A stretch of 64,000 nt of DNA from JBJXHN01 sp046233135 (GTDB lineage Bacteria; Pseudomonadota; Alphaproteobacteria; Rhodospirillales; Rhodospirillaceae). The notes under the pieces are model-generated. The model searched no databases, was not told where the DNA came from, and worked only from the letters and a program-made list of their open reading frames with translations. Positions 49,911-58,438 of the stretch are shown here, piece after piece. The stretch covers positions 372,001-436,000 of the forward strand of contig JBJXHN010000003.1 in assembly GCA_046233135.1 (NCBI GenBank), written 5' to 3'. A program made the translations under genes and the position numbers. How positions within the stretch are numbered: position 1 is the stretch's first letter; each line of letters opens with the position of its first letter.

Positions 49911-52811
49911 CTACCGCACCATCAGCAGCGGAATGTCGGGGATGGGGTCGGATTTGATCATCACCGGGGTTTGCGTGCCGCCGGTCAGCGCCTTTACCCG
50001 TTCGGCGATATAGTGGTCCAGTTCGGCGATGGTCAGCACCCCGTTGCCGTCCAGGTCGGCCCGCAAGGCCATGCCCGGCCGGGTTTCGGCAAGCGCTTCC
50101 AGCAGGGCTTCGGTGAAGGCGCCATTGGCCCAGTCATCCCGTTCCCGCGACACCTGGGTGCCGGTGGAGCTGGTGAACACCACCACCCCGTTGTCCGCCG
50201 CCGCCATCTCGTTGACGAAGCTGTTGATCTGGGCGGTCGCCGGCATCCCCTTGATGCCCCGTGACCGGGCCAGGGCACCGTGGCAGGTGTCCACCAGCAT
50301 CACCGCCTTGCCCGACACCCTCCCCATCACGTCGTCGAACTCCGCCGAGCGCACGGCCGTCCGCCGCAGCGCCCCCATATCCCCGTCCCGGGGCAGGTAC
50401 CAGTAGTCTTCGTAAGAGTCCGAAATGCCATGACCGGAAATGAAGAACAGCCCCACATCCCGGCTGGTCACGGATTTTTCCAGCCAGTCCAGCCCGTCGA
50501 GCAGGTCGTCCTTGTCCCCGTCAGTGACCAGCCGCACCTGCACGTCGCGGTACAGGCCGCCCTTCTGCCGCACAAGCGCTGCGGCCAGGTCCTCGGCATC
50601 GCGGGCCGCCCATTTCAGTGTGGGAATATCCGGGTGGCTATAGGCCGAGGTGCCCACCAGCAGGGCATAGAGCACGGGCTTCAGCGGATCGGGGGCCGGC
50701 GTCCGCCCCACCCAGGTCATCGGCAGCGAGGACACCTCCCCGGCCCGGTCCTCCGTATCCGCGACGATCCCCACCACCACGTCCTTGGCCGGCAGGGTGA
50801 TGATCTCCCGGAACACCTCTCCGTCATCGTCCAGGCGGCCCGGGGTCTTGATGATGATCTGCGGCGCCTGGCCGTCGATCAGCAGCCGCACCCGGGTGAC
50901 CGGCAGGCCCGACGGCGACCGCACCCGGAAGCGGATCCGCACTTTCGTATCGGCAAACCGCGCCCCCGGCAAGGGATCGAGGATATCCACCACCGGCGGC
51001 AGGCTGTCGAGAACGGCCGGAGCAGACGCCGGGGCACGCTCGGCCACGTCGTTGGCCAGCCGCAGGGCCTGGGCCTCATCCAGGGTATCGAGCACCCGCA
51101 TCACAACATCGGGGCGGTTAAAGGTTTCCCGGAACCGGCCAGCGCCGTAGAAGTCCGCCTCCCGCTCCCTGCCCCGGTTCACATGCCAGCCGATCAGGCT
51201 CTCCGCCCCGGGCGAGGCCATGTAATAGCCGCCGGGCGTCCACGCTACCCAGCGCTTGTCCCCGGCATGGACGAACAGCGCCAGCAGCTCCTGGCCATCG
51301 CTCAACCGGTGCCAGCGGATGGTGCCGTCGCCGTAGGCCGCGACGACAAGCGGCGCGTCGCGGGGGATGTTGACCCCCCAGGTGATTCCTGGAGCTGGCT
51401 TTTTCCAGATCTGATCGCCGGAGGGATCAAACAGGCGCAGCCAATACTCTGTTCCCAAAGCGAACCGATCGTTCCGAGGCGCAACCGCCACGCTGCGGGA
51501 CCTCTCGTATGGCTTGAGCGGCAGGGATGTTCCGTTGAGCGTGGGGTCTGTGGTATTTTTCCACCCGGCCACAGACACCCCGTCCGTTTTTGGCGCCAAC
51601 ATCCCGGACGGAGCATAGGCAGACGCCTCAAACGTCTGTGAGAGCAGGTCGAAAAGATAGGGCTCCTTTTCCCCCGATGCCAAACCGAACCGAACCCGTT
51701 TCCCCTCCGCATCCACCGTGAAGGCCGCCCCGCGTTTTGCCCGCACATCCGCGCGATCGCCAGCCTTGCTCAGAAGGATATTTCCTGAGCCATCCACGAC
51801 ACCCCAAAACGGGTCTGCGGCCCCGAAACACACGCCCCCTTCGCCACAGGGGATAAGACTGAAAACCGTATCCTCTGAAAGGCCGAAATCCTTAAAAGAT
51901 CCGCGCCCCCCATCGCTCCAACGGCGAAGAGACAACTTACCGTTCTGTCCCCCTTGCCCGGCTGCGAACAAAGCATCTCCTTCTCGCGCCCAGGCGACAG
52001 ATGCCAGGTTACTGTCTGTCCCGCCGGAAACATCGGGTTGCCACAACAGGCGCAGATCCGTGCCATCCCGCACCTCCACCCGTTTCCGGTCGTAATACCC
52101 CACCGCCAGATGTCGGCCGTCCGGCGAGAAGGCAAGGCGATTCGGTCGCCCTCCAGACGGCCCGGACACCTTTTCCTGGAGAGTGAGATCCGCATCATAC
52201 AGCCGGATGGAGCCATCGTAAGAGGTGACAGCCAACCGCCCATCCGCCGCAAACGACAGACCATAGACACCCCCGCCATAGTCCCCGTCCTCGCCGACCA
52301 TCGCCCAGGTCTCTGTCTCCCAGACCCCAATACCGTTGGCGCCGCCCAGTCCGGCTGCCAGCCTCTTCCCATCACCCGAAAAAGCAAGGCTGAGAACGAC
52401 ATTGGGAAGACCACCGAGCCTTTGAACAAGCGCCCCACTCCCAGTATCGAACACATACACGGAATGCGAGGTATCCCACCCGTATCCTGTCAACCCCCCC
52501 ACAGCCGCCAACGTCCCGTCCGGTGACAGCACCCCGGCATAGAGCTTTCCGTCGTACCCGTCGCCAATCGGTGGCCGCAGAATCCGCAGCAGCTTCCCCT
52601 CCGGCAGCGACCACAGCCGCGCCGTCTTGTCTTCCGACACCGTCAGCAGCATCGTCTCCGCCGCATCCACGGAAACTTGCCATATCGGCGCCGTATGCAT
52701 CCCCGTCTCGATGCGCAGGATCGGCGCCGATGGCGGTTCCCCCGCGCGCAGCGGCCCGCCGGCCATCATCCCCAGCAGCAGGACGATCCCCCAGACACCC
52801 CAGCGCCCCAT
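49911..52811 (-). CDS. Exported WD40-repeat / caspase-like peptidase with EF-hand
   Basis: A 966-residue protein. A signal peptide (residues 1-23) precedes WD40-type propeller repeats (about 30-560; for example VSEDKTARLWSLPEGKLLR and VYVFDTGSGALVQRL). A beta-sandwich-like linker region follows. The C-terminal caspase-like (peptidase C14) domain begins YALLVGTSAYSHPD, with the catalytic His794 in FFISGHGISD and the catalytic Cys843 in VMLVDTCHGAL, 49 residues apart. An EF-hand-like DLDGNGVLTIAEL lies near residues 917-929, close to the C terminus. It is probably periplasmic. Many bacterial orthocaspases join WD40 or other repeats; the calcium motif and secretion are notable. Substrate and trigger are unknown. 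Confidence 0.85.
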   Translation of the reverse strand: MGRWGVWGIVLLLGMMAGGPLRAGEPPSAPILRIETGMHTAPIWQVSVDAAETMLLTVSEDKTARLWSLPEGKLLRILRPPIGDGYDGKLYAGVLSPDGTLAAVGGLTGYGWDTSHSVYVFDTGSGALVQRLGGLPNVVLSLAFSGDGKRLAAGLGGANGIGVWETETWAMVGEDGDYGGGVYGLSFAADGRLAVTSYDGSIRLYDADLTLQEKVSGPSGGRPNRLAFSPDGRHLAVGYYDRKRVEVRDGTDLRLLWQPDVSGGTDSNLASVAWAREGDALFAAGQGGQNGKLSLRRWSDGGRGSFKDFGLSEDTVFSLIPCGEGGVCFGAADPFWGVVDGSGNILLSKAGDRADVRAKRGAAFTVDAEGKRVRFGLASGEKEPYLFDLLSQTFEASAYAPSGMLAPKTDGVSVAGWKNTTDPTLNGTSLPLKPYERSRSVAVAPRNDRFALGTEYWLRLFDPSGDQIWKKPAPGITWGVNIPRDAPLVVAAYGDGTIRWHRLSDGQELLALFVHAGDKRWVAWTPGGYYMASPGAESLIGWHVNRGREREADFYGAGRFRETFNRPDVVMRVLDTLDEAQALRLANDVAERAPASAPAVLDSLPPVVDILDPLPGARFADTKVRIRFRVRSPSGLPVTRVRLLIDGQAPQIIIKTPGRLDDDGEVFREIITLPAKDVVVGIVADTEDRAGEVSSLPMTWVGRTPAPDPLKPVLYALLVGTSAYSHPDIPTLKWAARDAEDLAAALVRQKGGLYRDVQVRLVTDGDKDDLLDGLDWLEKSVTSRDVGLFFISGHGISDSYEDYWYLPRDGDMGALRRTAVRSAEFDDVMGRVSGKAVMLVDTCHGALARSRGIKGMPATAQINSFVNEMAAADNGVVVFTSSTGTQVSRERDDWANGAFTEALLEALAETRPGMALRADLDGNGVLTIAELDHYIAERVKALTGGTQTPVMIKSDPIPDIPLLMVR

Positions 52812-52925
52812 GGCTCCCCTCCGTCGTTACCGTCCCCTCCGTCGGGGCCTCCAACAAACGATACGGGCACCCACACCTTCGGACAACCCCACGGCGCCAT
52901 TTTTCCGCAGACCGAACCCTCTCCG

Positions 52926-53870
52926 TCAGGCCGGTACCTTGCGCAGCTCCTCCACGTCCCGTTTCGGCGGGGCGCCGAAGAAGCGGGCGTATTCGCGGCT
53001 GAACTGGGTCGCACTTTCATACCCCACCGCATAGGCCGCCTGGGCCGCCGACAGCCCGTCGCTGAGCATCAGCCGGCGGGATTCCACCAGCCGCAAGTGT
53101 TTCTGGTATTGCAGCGGCGGCATGCCCACCAGCGCCTTGAAGTGCTGGTGGAAGGACGACAGGCTCATCCCCGCCTGCTCGGCCAGGGCCTCCACCCGCA
53201 CCGCTTCCATGAAATTCCGCCGCAGCAGGTTCACCGCACCGCCGATGCGCCCGGCGTGGCTGGTGGGCAGGGCGATGGCGCGCAGCATCGGCCCGTGGGG
53301 GCCGCGCAGCAGGTGGTAGAAAAGCTCCTGCCGCAGCAGCGGTCCCAGCACCGGCCAGTCGTCGGGCCGATCGAGCAGCCGCACCAGCCGCAGTCCGCAA
53401 TCCAGCAGCACCGCCGGTGCCCCGGCCACATGGGCGGCCACATCGTCACCCCGGATCCCGCCGCTCCAGCCCGGCGCCACCCCACCGGGCACGCCGACCG
53501 GCCCCTCAGGCAGGCGGCTGATCAGGTCGCGCAGCATCAGAACATCCAGCTCCACGGCCACCCCCAGATAGGGCTTCTGCTCCGTCGCCTCGACCACCAT
53601 GCTGACCGACGGCAGCTCCATGGTGATCACCCCGCAGTCGCCAGCCGTGAATCGTTGCGGCGAGTCGCCGAAGTTCACCTCCTTCACCCCCTGGGCCAGC
53701 AGGCAGAGCACTGGCTGATAGACTGAACACAGCGGCTCCGTCTTTTGCCGCACCCGCATCAGGCTCACCCCCTCCATATCCGTCTCGGTGGGACCGTCGG
53801 GGATGGCGCGGGCATCGGCAGCGCGGTGAATCGCATCGGCCAGGGCGGCAAGGGTGGCGGACCGGTCCAT
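52926..53870 (-). CDS. AraC-family transcriptional regulator (AraC_N type)
   Basis: A 314-residue regulator with an N-terminal AraC_N domain (LCSVYQPVLCLLAQGVKEVNFG, TAGDCGVITMELP) and a C-terminal double helix-turn-helix (VEALAEQAGMSLSSFHQHFKALVGMPPLQYQK and AAYAVGYESATQFSREYARFFG). The AGGAGGAG before ATG 53870 is a strong ribosome-binding site. It is divergent from an SDR gene; this regulator-SDR pair recurs in many proteobacteria, so it likely controls that gene. The inducer is unknown. Confidence 0.92.
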   Translation of the reverse strand: MDRSATLAALADAIHRAADARAIPDGPTETDMEGVSLMRVRQKTEPLCSVYQPVLCLLAQGVKEVNFGDSPQRFTAGDCGVITMELPSVSMVVEATEQKPYLGVAVELDVLMLRDLISRLPEGPVGVPGGVAPGWSGGIRGDDVAAHVAGAPAVLLDCGLRLVRLLDRPDDWPVLGPLLRQELFYHLLRGPHGPMLRAIALPTSHAGRIGGAVNLLRRNFMEAVRVEALAEQAGMSLSSFHQHFKALVGMPPLQYQKHLRLVESRRLMLSDGLSAAQAAYAVGYESATQFSREYARFFGAPPKRDVEELRKVPA

Positions 53871-54048
53871 GGGGCTCTCCTCCTGTTCGGCACCTCTTCC
53901 AAATGCGCCTTCCGACGCGCAGGAGCAAGCCACGACCACACCGCATCGCAGAATTGGGCAAGACCTTCGGAGCTTCGGGCATAGGGATGGCGGGATTTTC
54001 CCCCATCTCGGGATCATCCCGATCATCGGACCACTGGAGAATCCGACC

Positions 54049-54813
54049 ATGACCACCGCCCCCAAGATCGCCCTGATCACCGGCGGCAGCCGCGGCCTGG
54101 GCCGCAACGCCGCCCTGCACCTGGCCCGTGCCGGCCGCGACATCGTGCTGACCTATCACAGCAACAAGACCGAAGCCGACGCCGCCGTCGCCGAGATCGA
54201 AGCCCTGGGCCGCAAGGCCGTCGCCCTGCGCCTGGACGCCGGGGCCGTCGCCAGCTTCCCCGCCTTCGCCACCACCCTGCGCGCCACCCTGGGCGCCACC
54301 TGGGGCCGGGAGAGCTTCGACTTCCTGATCAACAACGCCGGCTTCGGCATCTGGGAACTGTACCGGGATGTCACCGAAGCGTCCTTCGACGCCCTGATGA
54401 ACGTGCACCTCAAGGGCGTGTTCTTCCTGACCCAGGCCCTGGAACCCTTGATCGCCGACCAGGGCCGCATCCTCAACGTCTCCAGCGGCCTGGCCCGCTT
54501 TTCCTTCCCCGGCTTCGCGGCCTACGCGGCCATGAAGGGAGGAGTGGAGGTTCTGACCCGCTACATGGCCAAGGAACTGGCCGATCGGGGCATCCGCGTC
54601 AACGTGGTCGCCCCCGGTGCCATCGAAACCGACTTCGGCGGCGGCATGGTGCGCGACAATGCGGAGATGAATGCCGGCATCGCCGCCCAGACCGCCCTGG
54701 GGCGCGTGGGGCTGCCCGATGATATCGGCGGCGGGATTGCCGCGCTGCTGGAAGACGGGAACGGATGGATGACCGGGCAGCGGGTGGAGCTGTCGGGGGG
54801 GATGCTGTTGTAG
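54049..54813 (+). CDS. Short-chain dehydrogenase/reductase
   Basis: A 254-residue classical SDR. The cofactor loop is TGGSRGLG (residues 11-18), NNAG is present, and the catalytic Tyr159 and Lys163 lie in YAAMK with Ser in NVSSG. Specificity for NADP(H) is likely from the Arg in the loop. GGAGA precedes the ATG at 54049. The divergent AraC-type regulator is the likely controller. Substrate unknown. Two hairpins follow the gene. Confidence 0.93.
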   Translation: MTTAPKIALITGGSRGLGRNAALHLARAGRDIVLTYHSNKTEADAAVAEIEALGRKAVALRLDAGAVASFPAFATTLRATLGATWGRESFDFLINNAGFGIWELYRDVTEASFDALMNVHLKGVFFLTQALEPLIADQGRILNVSSGLARFSFPGFAAYAAMKGGVEVLTRYMAKELADRGIRVNVVAPGAIETDFGGGMVRDNAEMNAGIAAQTALGRVGLPDDIGGGIAALLEDGNGWMTGQRVELSGGMLL

Positions 54814-54819
54814 GCAGAT

Positions 54820-54867
54820 TGGGTCCTTCGGACCCATTGCAAGGCAAGGAGGGGCTCGCCCCTCCTT
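54820..54867. terminator. Two hairpins between convergent SDR and DUF2155 genes
   Basis: TGGGTCC-TTC-GGACCCA (54820-54836) and AAGGAGGGG-CTCG-CCCCTCCTT (54846-54867). No long T-run follows, so termination may be partly Rho-dependent; both strands could use them. Confidence 0.55.
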
Positions 54868-54877
54868 GAACCTTCCG

Positions 54878-55363
54878 CTAATCCAGCGGCGCGTCGCCGT
54901 CGGTCGGCGGAGCGCTTTCCGTCGCGCCTTCCGGCTGCTCCGGCGTGCTGCTTTCGCCGGCTGCCTCGTCCTTCGGAATCACGCATTCCAGGACCCACAC
55001 GTCATAGACCCCGTGCTCCATCGCCGACAAGGCCGGGCTGGAAGCAAACATCCACCCCCGAAACACTTCCTTCGGCGCTTCGCCGTCCGTCAGTTCGGTG
55101 ATGTCCAGAAATGCCGCACTTTCCGGATCGTCAGGCGGCACCCGGCGGATGCACGCCCGCACGATGATCGACAGGGACCCCAGGTCCAGATCCCCGTCCC
55201 CCACCGCAACAGTGCTCTCGCCGACCTTCGCGGTCACCTTGTCCAGCCACCCCAGGCGGGCCGTGCGGGCCTTGATTTCATCCGCCTGCACCGGGACAGC
55301 CGCGACCGAAACCGCCGCCAGCGCCAGACCACAAGCCAGGAAACGTCCGCTGGTCCCGATCAT
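54878..55363 (-). CDS. DUF2155 domain protein, exported
   Basis: A 161-residue protein with a signal peptide (MIGTSGRFLACGLALAAVSVAAVPVQA). The DUF2155 core includes RTARLGWLDKVTAKV, LSIIVRACIRRVPPDDPESAAFLDI, and VFRGWMFASSPALSAMEHGVYDVWVLEC. These proteins are probably periplasmic; function is unknown. The last 30 residues are acidic and Pro-rich. It is the last gene of the NDUFA12-mlaD-mlaD operon, with a four-base gap from the second mlaD. Confidence 0.87.
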   Translation of the reverse strand: MIGTSGRFLACGLALAAVSVAAVPVQADEIKARTARLGWLDKVTAKVGESTVAVGDGDLDLGSLSIIVRACIRRVPPDDPESAAFLDITELTDGEAPKEVFRGWMFASSPALSAMEHGVYDVWVLECVIPKDEAAGESSTPEQPEGATESAPPTDGDAPLD

Positions 55364-55367
55364 GGGC

Positions 55368-55832
55368 TTATTGCCCTTCGCCGCTGGGCTGGGTGGCCAG
55401 GAAGATCACCTCGCCCACCAGCTCTTCCATGGACTGGAAATCCTGGGTGCGCGTGATCACATCGCCCGGCCCCAGCGGATCCATCGCCTGGCCCGGCTCC
55501 AGCCGCACGTATTTGCCGCCCAGAAGACCGTCGGAAACGATGCTCGCCCGCGTGTCTTCCGGAAGCGTAATGCCCGGATTGATGGTCATCGACACCACGG
55601 CCTCGAAAGTATCGGTGTCCAGGTTCTGTTCGGTGACCGTGCCGACCTTGATGCCGTTCACCTTCACATCGCTGCCGTCATCCAGGCCACCGACCTTGAA
55701 GAAGACCGCTGTCAGCGGATAGCCGCCCTCCACCGGGCGCAAGTTCGCCGAAGTCCAGGCAAACACCAGGAACACCGCCGCCACCAGCAGGACGACAGCC
55801 CCCATCACGGTTTCAATGGGATTGCGCCCCAT
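55368..55832 (-). CDS. mlaD: MlaD-family lipid-transport substrate-binding protein (second copy)
   Basis: A 154-residue MCE-domain protein anchored by an N-terminal helix (about residues 8-26). The MCE core reads YPLTAVFFKVGGLDDGSDVKVNGIKVGTV and SIVSDGLLGGKYVRLEPG. MlaD forms hexamers in the inner membrane that carry phospholipid between membranes with MlaFE. It lies 3 bp after the first MlaD-like gene and 4 bp before DUF2155. The partners MlaE and MlaF are not in this window. Together the two paralogues may form a mixed hexamer. Confidence 0.88.
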   Translation of the reverse strand: MGRNPIETVMGAVVLLVAAVFLVFAWTSANLRPVEGGYPLTAVFFKVGGLDDGSDVKVNGIKVGTVTEQNLDTDTFEAVVSMTINPGITLPEDTRASIVSDGLLGGKYVRLEPGQAMDPLGPGDVITRTQDFQSMEELVGEVIFLATQPSGEGQ

Positions 55833-55835
55833 GGA

Positions 55836-56336
55836 TCAGTCCTCATCCTGTTCGAGCGCCGGAGCATCCGGGTCAATCCCGCGCCGCCGCTTGGCCATGG
55901 CCACGATCTTCGCCAGCAGGTCCTCGATGATCACCGAATCCTGGGAATACAGCAGCTGGCCACCCGACGGCACCGTGCCGTAGCCCGCGCCCCCCGTCGA
56001 CAACTCGATGTATTTGGCTCCCAGCAGGCCGTCCGTCTGAATCAATGCTGCCGTATCGTCCGGCAGCTCTATGTCCAGATCAAGGCGCATGGACACCACC
56101 GCCCGGTAGGAATCGTCCAGACGATGCCCCACCACTTTGCCGATGGGCAGGCCCGCAAGACGGACTTCCGATCCCACACCCACGCCGTCGGCCCGGTTGA
56201 ATACCGCCGAGACCATGTAAACGCCGTCCGCCCCCTCAAGGGCGGGACGGCCCACGGAGGCCCATACCATCACCAGCACGCCGACCATAAGGACGGCAGC
56301 GCCGATCAACGTTTCGGTCCGGGCACTATGCAACAT
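55836..56336 (-). CDS. MlaD-family protein (first copy)
   Basis: A 166-residue MCE-domain protein with one N-terminal transmembrane helix (about 10-28). The MCE motif runs VYMVSAVFNRADGVGVGSEVRLAGLPIGKV, then AALIQTDGLLGAKYIELSTGG. Similar in layout to the downstream copy but diverged in sequence, and it has a longer charged C-terminal tail (KRRRGIDPDAPALEQDED). It begins 53 bp after NDUFA12 on the same strand. It is probably part of an envelope lipid-transport system. Confidence 0.87.
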   Translation of the reverse strand: MLHSARTETLIGAAVLMVGVLVMVWASVGRPALEGADGVYMVSAVFNRADGVGVGSEVRLAGLPIGKVVGHRLDDSYRAVVSMRLDLDIELPDDTAALIQTDGLLGAKYIELSTGGAGYGTVPSGGQLLYSQDSVIIEDLLAKIVAMAKRRRGIDPDAPALEQDED

Positions 56337-56389
56337 GAAGGAATCCGCACCAGCGGGTGATACCAGAACGCTCTATATGGAGAGTACGC

Positions 56390-56740
56390 TTACGGACGCC
56401 AGGCTTCGTAATCGCCTGAAGAGGCCGCTCGCTTGCCGCCGGCGCGCTCATCACCGCCGGGAACATAAGCCCCCAGCGTCCCCGTCAGGTTCGGCTGGTG
56501 GGTCTGCACCCAGGTCACGCCGGGGTCTTCCAGCGGCTTGTCACTGGTGTGGTGCAGCCAGGCATGCCACGCCGCGGGCACCTTCGAACCTTCGACCTTG
56601 CCCTTGTAGACCACCCAACGCATCTTGCGACCCCAACGGTCGGTCCGCCCGCCGCTGTGTTCGTAATAGCTGTTGCCGAAGCCATCCTTGCCCACCAGCT
56701 TGCCGAACCGCTTGGTGAACAGCCAAGTCCCAAAGCTCAT
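56390..56740 (-). CDS. NDUFA12 family (complex I accessory subunit B17.2 homologue)
   Basis: A 116-residue protein homologous to the mitochondrial complex I accessory subunit NDUFA12. KLVGKDGFGNSYYEH, RMVWYKG-like RWVVYKGKVEGSKVPAAWHAWLHH and DKPLEDPG are family motifs. In alphaproteobacteria it is encoded away from the nuo operon, as here. The ATG at 56740 begins MSFGTWLFTK; upstream codons are not conserved. It leads the operon with the two MlaD-like genes and DUF2155. Confidence 0.93.
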   Translation of the reverse strand: MSFGTWLFTKRFGKLVGKDGFGNSYYEHSGGRTDRWGRKMRWVVYKGKVEGSKVPAAWHAWLHHTSDKPLEDPGVTWVQTHQPNLTGTLGAYVPGGDERAGGKRAASSGDYEAWRP

Positions 56741-56859
56741 CTGCGTGTGCCTCACCGCCTGAACAAAATTCCGGTCACGAATTATGGGGGATCCGTGCGG
56801 CGCACTATGGCCCAAGCCTCCGCCCTAGTCCAGTGCGGAGGGTCCGGACCGCCCCCGGA

Positions 56860-57684
56860 TCAGAAGCGCCTGATTGCCGGGCGCTCCGCCTTCGGGCGGC
56901 CATAGGCCTCGCGCCAGCTTTCCGAGATGACGGCCGTGTCCGCCTTTTCCCCGTCCCATTTGAAGTGGCCGCAATGGCGACACAGGAGATCCAGTTCCGC
57001 GCGAAACGTCTCATCATCCGGCGGCAGAGCCATCCGCCCGACTCCGAAGCCGAATACGCGATCGATGCCGCCACCGATGGCGCAGGGGTAATAGCCGTGC
57101 GGGGTCAGACCGACGCCGCAGTAGTGGGGATAGGGACAGGCGCGGGTGAAGTCGGCGTTCGCATATTTCGGCAGATCGATGGGAGCCACATTGAAGGTGT
57201 CGAAGGTCTGCGGCCCGCCGGTCTTCGACGTATTCTCGATGATGATCCCGTCGGGAATGCGTGCCAGCACGGCGGCGACCCGCGCCCCATGGCCATTGGT
57301 CACCAGGGTGATTCGGGCCTTGGGATAGAAATTCCGCTTGTAGGCCAGCAGGGCCTCAAGGATGCCGATGATCTCCGGATGAAGGGTCGGCTCGCCGCCC
57401 AGGACCCGAATGCGCTGCCACTTCCGGCCGTCCTGGATGCTTTCGGCGATGAAGCGCTCAATATGCTCCAGGGTCAGCGCAGCCGAGGACGGCTGCTGCG
57501 TGGAAGAGCGGTTGCAATTCGTGCACTTGAGATTACAGGCATAGGTCACGTCGATTTCGATGCGCCGGTGGTTCGGGCGATAGCGGACGAACGGCAGGCG
57601 CCGCAAGAGAATATGGCTGAGATGAATGCAGGTGTGATTCCGCCACAGCATGGCCTTGGCCAGGAAAGTCCTCAGGCTCCGCAT
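56860..57684 (-). CDS. Radical SAM protein (sugar or peptide modification type)
   Basis: A 274-residue radical SAM enzyme. The cluster motif CNLKCTNC has Cys50, Cys54 and Cys57. VLGGEPTLHPE follows. The C-terminal part has CPYPHYCGVGLTPHGYYPCAIGG and DLLCRHCGHF, a SPASM-type set of Cys for extra clusters. The start at ATG 57684 (MRSLRTF) follows AGAGGG. It is related in layout, but not closely in sequence, to the radical SAM gene at 40531-41487. It lies 120 bp upstream of NDUFA12 on the same strand. Substrate unknown. Confidence 0.85.
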   Translation of the reverse strand: MRSLRTFLAKAMLWRNHTCIHLSHILLRRLPFVRYRPNHRRIEIDVTYACNLKCTNCNRSSTQQPSSAALTLEHIERFIAESIQDGRKWQRIRVLGGEPTLHPEIIGILEALLAYKRNFYPKARITLVTNGHGARVAAVLARIPDGIIIENTSKTGGPQTFDTFNVAPIDLPKYANADFTRACPYPHYCGVGLTPHGYYPCAIGGGIDRVFGFGVGRMALPPDDETFRAELDLLCRHCGHFKWDGEKADTAVISESWREAYGRPKAERPAIRRF

Positions 57685-57728
57685 CGATCCCTCTTCCCGA
57701 AACACGGTCTTACAGGTACTGACACAAC

Positions 57729-57770
57729 AAAAAAATTGCCGTCATGCTCCCTCAACGCACCAGGGAGCAT
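57729..57770 (-). terminator. Hairpin with T-run, minus strand, upstream of radical SAM gene
   Basis: Stem ATGCTCCCT / AGGGAGCAT around a nine-base loop (57744-57770), followed on the minus strand by GACGGCAATTTTTTTG. It lies upstream of the radical SAM gene on the same strand, so it would end a separate, unrecognised minus-strand transcript or leader. Confidence 0.6.
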
Positions 57771-58098
57771 TCGTCGCAACTACTCATCGAAAGCGAAAAG
57801 ACACAGACCCAATGCCGCCAAGCCTTCTGCAATACCATCTGGGTCACGAAATGACGGGATTACAATAGGTTTTTCACTCCCTGCAGACTCCTTTACATAT
57901 ATCGACGAAAATTGGAACGAGATCAGGCTGCAATAGCGCACTAAATTTTATGGCTAACAGCGAAACGGGCGAGCCTCCACACCACCGCCCCCTGACAGCG
58001 CCCCCCTCAGCTGCCCCCACCACATGCGGCCCCTCCCCTGTTACGAACCACAAGATAGCCGCTGAAAGCCCCGGATTCCGACCGACTTTCGTTCAAAT

Positions 58099-58145
58099 AC
58101 CATACATATTGTGTGTGTCCGAATTTTGCCCACAAAACCTATTGC
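58099..58145. promoter_or_regulatory. NrdR-like box pair upstream of nrdJ
   Basis: The minus strand of 58099-58114 reads ACACAATATGTATGGT, matching 13 of 16 positions of the NrdR box ACACWATATATWGTGT. A weaker match (about 10 of 16) begins at 58130, 31 bp away, the spacing usual for paired NrdR boxes. NrdR represses ribonucleotide reductase genes. Confidence 0.45.
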
Positions 58146-58438
58146 ACCCCGCGTTGGAAACGCATAATCTAGCCAAACGTTGAGCGCGGCACCCAAGATA
58201 TGGTGATCCAGAAGGATCACGTATGTCGCTGGGCAGCACCTCGACATCCTTCCATGATCCGTCCCACCCATCCGTACACGGTTTGGTGCGGCCAACGTCC
58301 ATAACCGTCAGCGGAGCTTTCCCTGCTGCTAACACACGGGGAATCCGAGCATTTTCGGCGTGTCGGCGTTTGCGCACCAAAACACGGTAAGGTTGGAAAG
58401 ATCATAAGTACGCAATTGACCCGCGAAAGGACGGCACG

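Larger units (their letters stand above)
57685..58438. other. 754-bp region upstream of nrdJ
   Basis: No supported coding gene. It includes a minus-strand terminator-like hairpin (57735-57770), NrdR-like boxes (58099-58145), and about 290 bp of leader before nrdJ. No cobalamin riboswitch consensus (B12 box) was found. Confidence 0.4.

Noticed and set aside
58146..58438. Possible cobalamin riboswitch upstream of nrdJ
   Set aside because: A GGGAATCCG segment is present, but the B12 box and GCCACTG loop are absent, so the resemblance is too weak.
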